Shown: positions 1 to 11,044 of the stretch, in pieces
How positions within the stretch are numbered: the first letter of the stretch is position 1
How the letters are laid out: each line of letters starts with the position of its first letter
From: Phytophthora sp. 'mugwort'
Lineage: Eukaryota; Oomycota; Peronosporomycetes; Peronosporales; Peronosporaceae
NCBI GenBank assembly: GCA_033558025.1
Contig: JAUCEF010000002.1
Span: 2,356,001 to 2,420,000 of the forward strand
Direction of reading: 5' to 3'
Length of the DNA stretch: 64,000 nucleotides
Translations under genes and position numbers: made by a program
The notes under the pieces: generated by a model
What the model saw: only the letters and a program-made list of their open reading frames with translations
Database searches by the model: none
What the model was told of the DNA's origin: nothing

Positions 1-106
1 ACGCGTTCGACGTGTATGAGCGGGGATCATCGAATATGTTCGGAGCAACCTGCAAGTTCCGGCCGCCTAGCCGAAACCGGTCTACCCCAAGCCGCCGGGG
101 CTGAAG

Positions 107-720
107 GTAAACCCTTATGAAGGGAAGGAAGGTGAAAACCTTCGCTTCTGGGTGCGAGAAGTAGAGCTCGCAATGGATGCGGCTCTCATCTCCTCGGAGA
201 ACCTCCGAGTGGCTTTCGCTCTCTCCAACCTTAGCGGGCGTGCTAAGAGTCGCGCGTATACGCGGGAAGCGACAACGCCTGGATGCTTCGCATCCTGGGC
301 TCAGCTGTGTGAACAGCTCAGAGCAGCGTTCCCCCCGGCGAACTATGAGTACCGCTAGCGGCCACGCTTCTTGTCATGTAAACAGGGAAGACGTGAGCTG
401 CACGAGTACATCCAGGAGATGCGGGAGCTCACCGCATCCCTCGTGGGAAACCCACTCCATGAGCACATCAAGGTGACGGTGTTCATGGACGGCCTAAAAG
501 TGGGCCCGGCCCGCACCCAGCTGCAGGCCAATACTCTGGAAGAGGCGATCCAGGTCGCCCTCTAAGAGGATTACAGTCACCGACAGGCACGCGCGTCGGC
601 GGCGATGTGGCCAGGAACAGCGACACCAAGTCGTGGGCCCCGAGCGGCAGTGCCTGTCCTGAGGAGGGACAACGAAAGCGTTTCCCTCCCAAGCCCATCG
701 CGCTCAAGGGTCGCTAGCAA
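107..720 (+). pseudogene. gag fragment of gypsy copy A
   Basis: Two open stretches (152-358 and 371-565) match the gag of copy B almost residue for residue, for example MREVELAMDAALISSEN and HEYIQEMRELTASL. These are typical of the Ty3/gypsy retrotransposon gag domain. A frameshift near 358-371 and a TAA at 563-565 break the frame. The CCHC knuckle seen in copy B (CYSCGKLGHMARAC) is missing because about 75 bp are deleted around 640-655. The protein would have packaged element RNA in virus-like particles; this copy encodes none. Confidence 0.8.
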
Positions 721-842
721 AGGCCGCGACCCCACGCAGGGGAACGCAGGACACCAGTAGGGGCGGGGCGCCCTACTGGGGAAGATCTAAGTCTTCATGA
801 GCGGGGAGCGGGAGGTGCGCACCATGGAGACTTAGCCCCTGA

Positions 843-1259
843 GTGTTATTGCACTCTCGAATCGAAGAAGTGCAGCGTTGGACTGCTAGTAGTACACGTA
901 AGTGTACGGGGATGTACCCATCCCTTCCGAGTCTTGATAGAATCCGGGGCGTCGAAGAACTTCGCACGCCGCCAGACTGTTGCAGAGAAAAGCAACAAGT
1001 TGGCCGAGAAAGCAAAGGCAACGGGACAGTGTCAGTACAACTGGCCGACGGAACGGTGAATACCGTTTCCAAGATCCATGTGGATCTAGCTGTGAAGTTC
1101 GAGGACTTCGACAGCATGGAGCAGTTTACTGTCCTAGAGATGAACAATTATGACTTGATCCTGGGCATGCCCTGGCTTGAGAAGCATGAGCCATGGATAG
1201 ATTGGCGAAACAAAGCCGTCGGGGCCAGCCGGCCGCAGTTACTGGCAGAGCATTGGTGA
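843..1259 (+). pseudogene. Retropepsin-like aspartic protease region, gypsy copy A
   Basis: An open stretch of 138 codons contains the retroviral-type aspartyl protease fold of Ty3 elements: VSVQLADGTVNTVSKIHVDL, then the C-terminal hallmark YDLILGMPWLEKHEPWIDW. Copy B has the equivalent at 46482-46991. The N-terminal part is altered and the polyprotein frame is broken on both sides, so it is a remnant of the enzyme that would cleave Gag-Pol. Confidence 0.8.
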
Positions 1260-2185
1260 GTCATGTTCCCACCTCTGCCAGGAACTGGGGCGTCCAAAAG
1301 GGGCGCCGGGATCCAAGAGAATCCAGTGAAGTTTTGGGAGCCGCTGACGTATTGAGCGACTCCCTAGAAGCGGTGGAAACAGAAGCTGCACCTGGTCGAG
1401 TGAGGCATTCCTTGCAGGATAGCCCTCGACCCCCGCCGGAATCTAGACCGGCGGCTGAGGCTTCAAGAGTGGCGGTGCCCGGAGGCACCGACCAGGTGGG
1501 TAACCGAGGTTCACACCGTGTCACCCAGACTGAAACTGGCGGAAGGCGCAGAATGTGCTTCCTGTGTGAGTGAGTTTGTTTACAACAGCTTGTCCATACC
1601 TTACCTGAAGAAGAAGCGGCGGAACGCTCTTCTTGTGTGTGTAACCTTGTTCCACACGAAACTCTAGAAGCTTTGGACGTCGTCAACGAGACGTCCACAG
1701 ACGTGGGTAACGAAGTAGCACGTCACGGTCGCCGTCGACGACAAAATCGACACCGCAAGTCAATCTGAATTCATTTCAGACTGGAGTAGCTTCAAGCGAC
1801 TCGGAACCGAGGGCCCGTGTTCTTCCGACGCGGCCTATCGAAGGGAGTTATCACATCCTCGACGACGAGAATCATTCATCCAGCTAGAGCCGCTGCCAGA
1901 GGTGTCAGAGCTCCTGAACCTCGAAGGGTTGACGCCGACAGATTTCCTGGCCGACCTGAAGCAGGAGAAATCGCGGAGGTGGTACTCTTGAAGCAAGACC
2001 ACTCCAGAGGAATTGAATTCCGCCTCGGTTATGGACGAGGGCGTCCTGGATGCATTCTCCTCCCAGTGTGCCTCGCGCTTGAATTCTGAGATTCTCAAGA
2101 ACCCAAAGTATCCAGTATATTCTTTGATGAAGGAGTTCTAGGACGTGGTGTCCAAGGATCCACCCTTCTCAACTCCCACCGGATC

Positions 2186-2775
2186 GTGGGATCAGGTACG
2201 AGATTGATCTCGTGCCGGGCACAACGTATTGTGTCACCAGACAATGGCCACTACCTCGAGAGCAGTGCGAGGTCATTAGTGCCTTTTTCGCCGCAAAGGC
2301 CAAGGCAGGCATGGTACGGGAATCGAAATCCCCGCACTCGACGCCAACCTTCTGCGTCCGGAAGCCGAACGGGATGTGGCATCTGGTTCATGCTTTTAAT
2401 AAGCTGAACAGCGCAACGGTGCCGGCCCAGACACCCATCTCACGAAAGGATGTGTTGTTAAACAACATGGCCGGATGCGAATTATACAGTGCCCTGGATC
2501 TGGTGGACGGATACTACCAGATCCTGATGCGCGAGAGCGACATCCCGCTCACCGCAGTGAGCACTCCGAGCGGTATGCTCTGGGAGTGGCTGGTGATGCC
2601 ACAGGGCCTGTCTAATGCCCCGGCGACGTTCAATCGCCTGGTCACGCAGTCGTTTAGACCACTGCGTGCGTACGCACAGTCGTACTTCGACATCGTCGTC
2701 CATAGCAGACGGCGACAAACTTCCCCATTTGTCCCAAAGGATGGCGAAGAGGCTGTCCTTCTTCGCGGAATATAA
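2186..2775 (+). pseudogene. Reverse transcriptase fragment, gypsy copy A
   Basis: The frame at 2212-2775 reads TPTFCVRKPNGMWHLVHAFN, LYSALDLVDGYYQILM and MPQGLSNAPATFNRL, which are RT fingers/palm motifs of Ty3/gypsy. Near 2700 the frame enters sequence matching the end of the RNase H region, joining DNA that is about 0.7 kb apart in copy B (around 45.12 kb to around 44.45 kb). The YxDD catalytic box and most of RNase H are lost. Confidence 0.85.
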
Positions 2776-2808
2776 CGTCCGGTCGAGTACAAGCCTGACA
2801 AGCCCAAC

Positions 2809-3667
2809 GTGCTTGCCGATGCGTTGTCACGCAGGCCGGACTATGAGCTAGCGAACATAAGTCGCGCCACGACCGATCTATATGATCAGATGCACATGCC
2901 GTATCGGCGCGACGAAGCCCTGGTACCTTTGGTGCGTTTCCTGGCCGCTGGCAAAGAAGCCAAGGCCGAGTGTCTCACGCCACGTCAGAGAGCTCGGCTC
3001 CATCAATACGAGTGGGCCGATGAATGGCCTGCTCTACTACTGAGTGGAGCTCCATAAACCCTCTCGGGTTGTCGTTCCAAACGACGAGGATCTCAAGTTT
3101 GACATCCTACAGGAGGCGCACTACTCCGTCCAGCGGTCACTTGGGCCGCGAGAAGACCTTCCAATCGGTCTCTCAGTACTTTGGTGAGCACACATGTACA
3201 AGTGGGTCACGCAGTACGTGAAGACATGTGAAACATGTCAGCGGATGAAACCCGCCGGGCACGCCTCGGCTCCTTTGCAGAGCCTGCCCGTTCCAGCGGA
3301 CTGCTGGAAGTCGATGAGTCTGGATTTCATCTTCGGACTTCCAGCTGACGGCCACGGAAACACCGGCATCTGGTGTTCGTGTGCCGTCTGAGCAAGATGG
3401 TGCGTCTTGCTCCGGTTAAAGACACAGTGACCGGGGAACAGGCTGCGAAGCTGTTCCTGGATGGCGTTTTCCGCCATCATGGTCTGCCGGAGACAATTGT
3501 CTCGGATCAAGACCCGCGGTTTACCGCCGCGTTCTGGCGAACGCAGTTCCAACTACTTGGAACGAGGCTGCACATGTCCACTGCCGATCATCCTCAGACG
3601 GATGGGCAGACGGAGCGTGCCAACCGAGTGCTTGAGGTCACGCTACGCAGAGTCTTTTTGTGAGTAG
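2809..3667 (+). pseudogene. RNase H tail, integrase zinc domain and catalytic core, gypsy copy A
   Basis: It starts with the tether LADALSRRPDYELANI, then the zinc-binding domain (MYKWVTQYVKTCETCQRMKPAG at 3194-3260) and the DDE core: SKMVRLAPVKDTVTGEQAA, ETIVSDQDPRFTAAFW (second Asp) and HPQTDGQTERANRVLE (Glu). Frameshifts occur near 3050, 3180 and 3390, and a stop (TGA) at 3661-3663. The enzyme would have inserted element cDNA; this copy is broken. Confidence 0.85.
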
Positions 3668-3882
3668 GCTCCTCGCATTTGGTCAGAACGCCTGCCAGTA
3701 GTTGAGTTTGCACTCAACAATGCAGTTCACGCATCGACCGGGTATACCCCGTTCTATCTGAATGGCTTACGCTATCCACGGGTGCCGCTCACTTTGCGAG
3801 GCAGCACCTCGGCTTCAATTCTAAGTGGGGGAGAGTCTCGGAAAGCGCTTTCATCCCAGGTCTCGGATATGAGATCGGTTCC

Positions 3883-4988
3883 TTGCGGAAACAAGTGGAG
3901 TCTTTTATAGACACTAGGCTGAACGTAATCAGCCGTGTCCGTGATGCCATGGCAGCGGCACAGGACAAACAAAAGGAGTACTCTGACAAGAAAGGAAGAG
4001 GAAGCTTAAACGTGTTTAATGTGGGGGATTTAGGCCTACTAGACACTAGGAACTTGCCACTCGCCAAGGGAAGTTCCGTTGGGAGCAACAAGCTGAAGCA
4101 CCGCTTCATTGGACCCTTTGTGGTCCTGGCCAGGTGTGGTGCGGCATATACCATTGACCTGCCTAAGTCGATGACGACCCACCCGTCGTTCTACGTGGTC
4201 TGTCTGAAGCGGTACCATGACCCGCAGGGCTCACAGACCCAGCTCTACAAAGCGAGGCTGCGACTCTTGTCTCTGAGCGCGCCCAGAGCCAGAAGCCCAG
4301 GTCCTTTGGGGCCGCGGAAGGGCCTCCATACGAAGGAACCCCGGCTGCATACACCGAGTATGAGCCATAGTGATACGGCTGGGAGTACGCAGGAGCGCTC
4401 CCGCCTGGGGCACAGGCCGCAGGAGGTCCCGAACGAGACACAACACCCGTCGGACTCGGTCCATGGACGCCCAAAATGCATCCAGACGTTGGAATATCTC
4501 GCCCACGTCATTCGTGCGACGGTCGACCCGTCCTTCAAGGGCCGACAAGTCATCGGCCAGACGATTTACGTCGTCACGAATCGGCCCAAGGACTCCAGCG
4601 CCCCGGCCTGAGCGGCAGCAGCCCCGCCTTCACCAAGTCCAAGCGCAATCTGAAGCGCAAGGACTCGGCGACGAGAACGGTGTTTTCAACGACCCGAGGT
4701 GGAGCCGAAGGCGGCACACCAGGTCGTGAGCTGGACCGGAGGGGCGCGCCTCGTACTCGTGCTCGTTCGAGGGCCCCACCGCCTCTCTTCGACCGTAATG
4801 AGGAGACACACTACCATGTTGAGCGTGTGCTACAGAACCGGAGCGTTCCCGGAAAGCGCCAGCTCCGCGTGAAGTGGAGGGGGTACTCGGAAGCTGAGTG
4901 CTCCTGGGAGCCGTACGAATGGCTCCAGGCTGACTGCCCGAAGGCTGTCGCGATCTGGGAACAGAATCGGCGGCGGCTTCGTAAGTAG
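3883..4988 (+). pseudogene. Integrase C-terminal region and chromodomain, gypsy copy A
   Basis: The first ORF (3883-4611) holds the integrase C-terminal part (RDAMAAAQDKQKEYSDKKGR, then KHRFIGPFVVLARCGAAYTI). A second frame (4476-4988) ends in a chromodomain: HYHVERVLQNRSVPGKRQLR followed by VKWRGYSEAECSWEPYEWL. Aromatic and acidic residues of the chromodomain fold are visible. Chromodomains at the integrase C-terminus define chromoviruses and are thought to direct insertion to marked chromatin. A -/+ frame change separates integrase from chromodomain, and copy B has the same arrangement. Confidence 0.85.
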
Positions 4989-5102
4989 TTCGGGCTTTCT
5001 TGCCCGAACGGGGTGTGGTCGTAGAACCAAGACCATACCCGCGCTCATCATGAGCGCTAGAAGCGGAATGCTTCTGCAGTTCTCGAGAGAGCTGCCGTTT
5101 GC

Positions 5103-5569
5103 CTACCACATGGGCAAACTCAATACGCAGATTCGGAGGTCAAGGATGGCCGCCAGGGTGAGATCCTGCCGGAGAACCTCGAGTTGTCCTTGTGAGCAGC
5201 GCGTAGCTGCCCACTTCCAAAAGACGGCCTCGGCCTCTTGGAAAGAGTCACAGTGTGGGGGCATCACGGCTGGATAGCCCCACACAGGTCGGAGTCCCGA
5301 CCGGAGCTCAGGCTTCATTCGCCGGCTTGTGAACTCCTTGAGCGGGATATTGTGCGGTTCCAGGAGCACGCCCCGAGCAATGCTCACATTTTGGAACAGG
5401 GGCTGCTTGGCCACCAGGTGGCGCTCATAAGCGCCCCGAGAAGAGCGCCCGCCAAGAAGCCCCCGAGGCGGCTGGAGCTGACCATGTAGGCGTCAGCTCC
5501 GTGGGGCTCCTCAGGAGGGAAGTACCCGGGAGCGTAAGGCGGACCCCCACGAACAGGTGAAGACGTCAC
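5103..5569 (-). CDS. Antisense ORFs 2 and 3 in the gypsy 3' region (copy A), overlapping
   Basis: ORF 2 (5384-5569, 61 aa, Pro/Gly-rich: VRGGPPYAPGYFPPEEPHG) overlaps ORF 3 (5103-5414, 103 aa: LLEPHNIPLKEFTSRRMKPE, FQEAEAVFWKWAATRCSQGQ) in another frame. The predicted proteins are identical to those of copy B at 41599-41784 and 41754-42065. ORF 3 has the composition of a folded domain. A further antisense ORF (4630-5109) overlaps the chromodomain and could be a shadow. I do not recognise the products. Confidence 0.4.
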
Positions 5570-5599
5570 AGGCGACTGGTCGCGGGGGACCGTGCTCCC

Positions 5600-6337
5600 T
5601 TATGACGAGCAGCCTGATACTACGACTGCTGCCCGTCGAGATCGTTGGAGATCTCTCGGCCGACTGGCCCTCTTCCTCCTCATTGAAGAGAAATCGAAGG
5701 GTTCCTTGTTCTTGAGCGTGAGGGCTCCATACCCTTCAGGGATCGGAGAACTGGAAGCAGCTCGCCGCTTGCGGCTGACTTCCGAGGCTGTTGCGGCCTT
5801 AGCAGCCTTGACGCGGGCAGTTGGCTCAGCGAGCGTCTAGTTCTTGACCGGGGAACGAGCATTCTCCTCGTCCTCCTTGGGTGAGCATGCCCCCCCCTGA
5901 CGCTCGGCCGTCTTCGGCGCGTCGCCATCGTCGCCGTTATGGCTAGACAGCGGGGTACGGGACCCAAGCAAGTCCGACTGACTCGGGCCGCCGTCAAACC
6001 CCTTGACGAGCGGGCTCTCGCTATCACCCCAGGACATGGGAGACTTGTCCGAGTCCTCATAGTCCACGAGGAGCTTAGGGCCTTCCTCAGGCGGTTCAAC
6101 TGCCTTGGGGGTCGCCTTGGATGCCACAATGGTGGATCCCTTAGCGGCAAAGCCTTTTCCGGAAGGCTTAGAGCTCTTAGCCTGCTGCTTGGAAGCAACA
6201 GGCTTGGCAGGCGCTTTCGCACCGCTGCCAGACCGAGTCTTGGTCATTCTTAAGGCTGACGTGGAAGCTGAAGAAGAAGAAGAAGGCGCGCGGAAGTGCT
6301 CGGGCTCAAAAGGAAATGAACCGGCTCCTGAAGCCAA
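5600..6337 (-). CDS. Antisense ORF 1 in the gypsy 3' region (copy A), one in-frame TAG
   Basis: This reads opposite to gag-pol, starting about 100 bp from the LTR. From the ATG at 6337 it gives a Ser/Pro/Lys-rich, charged protein (SKPSGKGFAAKGST, LLVDYEDSDKSPMSWGD, PKTAERQGGACSPKEDEENA). A TAG at 5837-5839 interrupts it; the same frame then runs to a TAA at 5600-5602. Copy B shares that TAA and is open across the TAG site but frameshifted near its N-terminus. The two copies therefore carry different private lesions in one shared frame of about 245 codons. The sense strand here has no comparable ORF. No family recognised. Confidence 0.5.
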
Positions 6338-6425
6338 CCACAGCGAAGTCGTATGTAATACGACTTGGAGAGTGAAAGACGGAATTTCCTTTCATTCGCC
6401 CTGGATGGTCGGTAAACCGAACCTA

Positions 6426-6437
6426 AGTGGGGGAGGA
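6426..6437 (+). other. Polypurine tract of gypsy copy A
   Basis: AGTGGGGGAGGA lies directly before the LTR start TGTAACGGGG. The identical tract lies at the same place in copy B (40738-40749, - strand). It is the expected plus-strand priming site of reverse transcription. Confidence 0.85.
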
Positions 6438-6532
6438 TGTAACGGGGTTACACGAAGAATGCCTAGTCACTCTTCTGAGTGGTGTACCCAAGCACCACTA
6501 GTGATGTGCGTAACATCACTATAACGTCGACG
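6438..6532 (+). repeat. First 95 bp of the 3' LTR of gypsy copy A
   Basis: The sequence begins TGTAACGGGGTTACA and follows the copy B LTR (40371-40737, - strand) up to GTCGACG at 6526-6532, then diverges abruptly. The missing remainder begins with TAATGAC in the reference LTR. That is exactly where the minus-strand LTR piece at 13414-13675 begins, apart from one T. Confidence 0.85.
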
Positions 6533-7083
6533 GTACACAAACGGACGGAATCCAACGGCCAGACACCGTAACGACCACTCAGCAATAGCCAACTACATTC
6601 TAATATCTAGCAAGATTTTGACCAACCCAGAGTTGGCCATAATTGCGTATTTCTGAGGCCGTCAGTCAGTAATCCCCCTCCTCATGGAGTCGGAGCCCGA
6701 TGCCACTGAGAAATCCGTATCGGTGTTGGTCGATGCTGTAGCATTTCATACTCCTATAGCGCGTCGTAAGCACTATTCTTTCCCTAAACGTGGTCCGATC
6801 CTCACGTCGCCGATCGGTCTGATCTTCAACCTTACCCGGATCCGGTCTAATATCGGCCGTGAGCGAGGATCGATCGGGAGTGACTGTAGATCGGTCACGA
6901 TCTGCCGATCGCCGGTAAGTTTCGTCCTTCGACCGATCTTCTTTGCGTGATCTGGTTCGCCGCCAAACTCGCTTTCCACCCCCTTTCAGTTGTCCTCTGG
7001 TTGATTTTTTCTCCCTATCTCGCAGATCGGCTCGTTACCATGGGGTTTGAGATTCTTATTCGACGCTTCTCCACAACGCACGT
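6533..7083. other. Non-coding repeat DNA with a GATC-rich segment
   Basis: No convincing gene. It starts with GACGGAATCCAACG (6544-6557), repeated at 13680-13693. From about 6790 to 6930 the DNA is dense in GATC-containing words (CGATCGG, GGATCCGG, GATCGATCGG). This recalls the segments at 14.08-14.76 kb and 60.3-60.9 kb and may be a decayed LTR or leader of another retroelement. Confidence 0.4.
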
Positions 7084-7330
7084 GCACCTGGAGAAGCCGG
7101 CGACGTTGTACAAGCAGTTGGGGAAGGCAGTAGATCGCACACTCGCCGCCGCGACGATGCCACACACCTGGAGATGACGGCGGCGTTGTATCACCAGTTG
7201 GAGGAGACACTGGTCTGTACACCCGCCGTCGCGACGATACCCGCGCACTTGGAGCAGGCGACTGCGCTGCTCCGCGCAATCACCGGTAGTACGGCGTCGC
7301 TATTCCACCAGCTGAAGAAGGCGTTCGTGC
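7084..7330 (+). repeat. Degenerate tandem repeat of about 80 bp, up to three units
   Basis: The words ACCTGGAG, GTTGTA, CAG(C)TTGG and GCGACGAT recur at starts 7086, 7166 and 7247, a period of 80-81 bp. The third unit is poor. The DNA is open in more than one frame, as expected of a GC-rich tandem repeat, so long ORFs here (7174-7887 +, 7191-7760 -) are weak evidence of genes. Confidence 0.5.
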
Positions 7331-7412
7331 CCGTACGCCCGGCCTTGATAACGATCGTGCAGTTGGAAAAGGCGGAAGTGGAGGTGCCCGCACTGACCAG
7401 CAAGGCATCGAT

Positions 7413-9400
7413 GTGGCGGCTGGCGCGGAAATCAGCGTGCGGCCCCGTCGCTGCACTAGTGAAAGTGCTGCTGCTATGGGTGGTGGCGCTCGTAGGCACA
7501 GTCCCTACCACACTCTTGTTCGTCGTAAGGTTGCGGAAGTTGCCGAAGGTGGAGCGCATGGTGGCATCCTTACAAGTGACGACGAACAGGTTGTTGCTGT
7601 TGGTGAAGGTGCGCCCGGTAGCACCCGCCACCTTGCAGGTGAAGCGAGCGTTGCTGCGTTTGATGGATATGAAGACTGCGGCATTGCTAGCAGCGATGGC
7701 ACCATCCCGGAGGAAAAGAAGAACAGGCTTGTCAAGTACCGATGCCGCGCCGTGGGACACTGGGTTGACAGTTCTTCGACCAGCTTATGGTCCACCAAGC
7801 GGCAGCGTTCCGGTTCGGTGTCTTCTACTTCGTGTGGCGAAGCACCTAACGCAGAAATCGCGACGGACGAACGAAGTTGCATCTTAATAAAACGGCTACG
7901 AGTACACGCGCGCTACTTGCACGCAGGTCAAGGTAGCATACCGGTGCAGTTTTTATCGTATTCAGAGCTGCCGAGCCAAGCTTGAGTTTAATATATCGCA
8001 GCGGTAATGGACTATAATTTTGCAACAGCATCCCACACACTTGCGTCCCCCTCTCGCTCCGAGCGTTTACGGATCGCGACGAGAATGGGGTGCTTGACGT
8101 CACGGCAGCAATGAAGCGTGAAGTCGACAAGATGGCGACGGCTACGGTAGCAACTCCACTCCTGATCTGGTACGAGATAAGTGCCAAGTATTACAGGACG
8201 CCCGAGACCAACACGGCCGTCCGTGGGATGGCAAGAGGTCAAGTCATTAAGCGAGTCCACCACGTACGCGCGCTACACTACGGAACGGACGTTCACGGTC
8301 GAGGCGAAGTACCACCCTTGCTGAACGTAAAGAACAGAGGCTTGTTGTTCTTGCAGTTCCGCCACGTCTGGGGCAACATGAACGGCGAGTTGGACCGGGT
8401 TCGCCCAGCCGTATATCATGATTTTTGTGGATGGCACATTCCGTTGTGGGCCAAACAAATCTGCTCAGTGCGTCGTGGTATGGTCTATGAGCGAGGAAGC
8501 AAGCTCTACGTCCCCGTCGTCTTCGTGCTTTGATAGGCCAAGAACTACGACACTTACTGGAACTTGCTCCAGTTTGTCTCGAATGTGTGCGGGGAGGCCC
8601 TCAAGCCCAAAGAGGTCGTTTGCGATTTCAAAGCTGCTCTTATCAACGCTGTGAGCGACAGGTTTCCTCAAGCAGCAATCATCGGTTGCGTGTTCCATTT
8701 AACAAGCAATGCAAGCGTCGAATGCTGAAATATCGCTTGCACAGAGACCAAGTGAAGGTTGTGCGGGCATGCTAGACACGTTCACCGTGATTGGCAGAAC
8801 TAAGATCGCCCCCAATGGCATTGATTGGGTCATGAATGCTGTCCAGAAGCGATGCACAGATGACAACATCATATACTCTAGTGCCAAATGGGCACTTCGT
8901 TTCGAAAATACTTCAAACGCACGTGGCTGGAGCTGCTGCCACCGAAGTTTTGGAATATGCAGGACTACATCAATAGCGTTACATCAATAGCGTTATTGTG
9001 CGCACTAACAACCCGCTCGAGCGATTTAATCGCGGCATGAATGTTGCGTTCGGAACCCCGCAGCTGTCACTGCCCCGATTCATTCAGACCGTGGAGGATA
9101 TCCCACGTCGTCGCGTCCAGCTTCGGGACGACATTAGCCTCGGCAGGGCAAAGTCAAACCGTATTGAGCGGTAGGAACTCCCGTGCACAGTCGAGCTGGC
9201 CAACGGCGTTGTTGAAGGAGTTCACAATGTAGTGTAAGTCTTGCGGTGTGAATATAATGCCTTTGAACTTGTGACCTGTCGCTTGATCTTGTACTCACTT
9301 GCACACAGGTCATACTGAGATCACGTGAGCTAGCAACAAGACCAGGTTCGTCTACGACCTGCATACTACCGATTCGATCAATCGGCAAGGAAATTTTTGA
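7413..9400 (+). pseudogene. MULE (Mutator-like) transposase remnant A
   Basis: Frames at 7413-7985, 8090-8533, 8418-8654 and 8640-9230 succeed each other with frameshifts. The parts resemble the MULE transposases common in Phytophthora: VHHVRALHYGTDVHGRGEVP, first catalytic Asp in IFVDGTFRCGP, second in FKAALINAVSDRFPQAAIIG followed by CVFH, and a C-terminal NNPLERFNRGMNVAF. At least four frameshifts and several stops make it inactive. Terminal inverted repeats were not found. The N-terminal 190 codons (7413-7985) are assigned only by position and frame. Confidence 0.7.
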
Positions 9401-10972
9401 GTAGAACGCACAATATGGTAACGTTAGATACAGTTTTATAAACGCCCCGAATTAGGCAAAAGTACTGAACAAGAAATTGTATCCCATTTGCGGGAAAAGT
9501 CCTCGTTGCTGCCGAATTACTCGTCGGAACCGAGATATTTTAGTTTTGACCTAAGATCTCTCTCTAGTCGCAGGTACGCATATCGCGATAAAAATGCACT
9601 GCTGAAACGCTTGACACTGTGAACTGTTACATGTACTGTAGCTTTGTTGACTCTAGCGTTCAGCATTCATTCTTGACTTGAGAGTGTGCGCTAGTTGAAG
9701 CAGCTTTCCTGTCTGATGCGCTGCGCATCAGACACTCTATGACAGAGAAGACACGAAGACGATGAAGCAGGTACTTCCACCTCGCGGCGATCTCCAGGAG
9801 GAATCTGGAGCATTCGCTAGATGACGACGAAATGATGCGACATTTGCTTTAGACGAAAAGCAACTTGGCATCGGACTCTTACCAACATGTTCGTCTATGC
9901 GGTGTGTCCGCAGCGCACGAGTATAACATCAACGAAACCCCCTGCATGGACACCGGCGAGCATCGCCTCCGATTCTTGTGGCTATGCAACGTCGTGCGAC
10001 CTGTACGCCCTATGCACCGCGTTTTCCGTGTTGCAAGTGGGACTAGGTGCCTGATTATGTGCGCGATCGGTATCCGAGCAGTTCACTGCAAATCGAAAGC
10101 GCGGCAGCTGCAGCTTTGCGTTGTCGACGCAATTGGTTCCTGCGACTATCGATGAATGTTAGTCCACAATGACAGAGAAGGCTGCGCCCATTGGACACTG
10201 GCCATACCGGGCACATCTGCGCCTGACGTCGATCTGGGCGCTCACACGCGTTGCCATGCTCAGGTCTTTTTGCAGTCGCTGCAACACTGGACGGGTCCGC
10301 GCGTTCCGTGTTGCAGGCGATATGTCTCGTGCTCTGCACACATGGCTTCGATCAAGGGGATGCGCGTGGATATCTTAAGCCAAATCCAATCCGCTCGATA
10401 GGATGCATGCGGGCTATGCTACGCCTGACCTCGCGAATGACCAATCGTCCAGTTTGGAAGAGTGCGTGCATGGCGTGGTCTGTTCATGCCACGTCGCATG
10501 ACAGAGCTCGCGTCAGACTAGCGGCAATGACCAATGTTGCTTAAAATCCGGTGCTTCAACGATAATCCTCTTGGCTGATCTACCGGTAGTCGATGCGATC
10601 GAGCTCCACACTACCAACGCATGCGCCAAGCTCCTGTTCTTACAGCGAACCCATCGACCAGCACTTGGTTAGTGACGACCATGGCGTGATCTCACGCGTG
10701 ATAAGCACTGGCGCCCGTCTACCTATCTGAGAGGCATGTGCCTGACCTCAACGCGACTCATTTATGCGTCGTCAAGCAAAAAAAAAAAAAGCTACCTCAC
10801 GGCTGCAACGGCGGGAAAAACGGCAAGTATAGGCGTTAACAGGATTGCTCAAACAGGAAATGGCTTGAAATGCAATCACCAAGCGACACGAACGTCGAGC
10901 GTAAAAAGTTCGTGGAGGTCACCAGAGCCCAAAAACTCCGAGGCCACTTATTATAGATAACAGACATGTAGA
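9401..10972. other. Unassigned DNA with a perfect short hairpin
   Basis: No recognisable gene; an ORF at 9865-10155 (+, 96 aa) has no features that I know. A perfect inverted repeat (GTCTGATGCG, 3-nt loop, CGCATCAGAC) lies at 9711-9733. A 12-A run lies near 10780-10791. The last 150 bp are the likely promoter and leader of the next gene. Confidence 0.4.
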
Positions 10973-11044
10973 GTGTACCACGGGCCGCACTCACCCCCAG
11001 CATCAATAACAGCGGTGCAATCTCGACTCGGACCGCCGCCGCCA

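Larger units (their letters stand above)
1..6532 (+). mobile_element. Ty3/gypsy chromodomain retrotransposon, copy A (5' end outside window, defective)
   Basis: In + strand order the element shows gag fragments, an aspartic protease, a reverse transcriptase part, integrase, chromodomain, a roughly 1.4-kb 3' region with antisense ORFs, a polypurine tract and the first 95 bp of an LTR. It is the same family as the complete copy B at 40371-48466, in opposite orientation. Position 1 corresponds to about 47.9 kb of copy B, so the 5' LTR lies to the left of the window. Copy A carries stops in gag, a deletion of about 75 bp removing the gag zinc knuckle, and a deletion of about 0.7 kb near 2705 removing the end of RT and most of RNase H. 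It cannot be autonomous. Its 3' LTR stops after 95 bp, at 6532. Confidence 0.9.

Noticed and set aside
7174..7887. Plus-strand ORF of 237 codons as a gene
   Set aside because: It runs over the 80-bp tandem repeats and conflicts with the frame that leads into the MULE transposase; its Leu/Val/Ala-rich composition looks like an off-frame reading.
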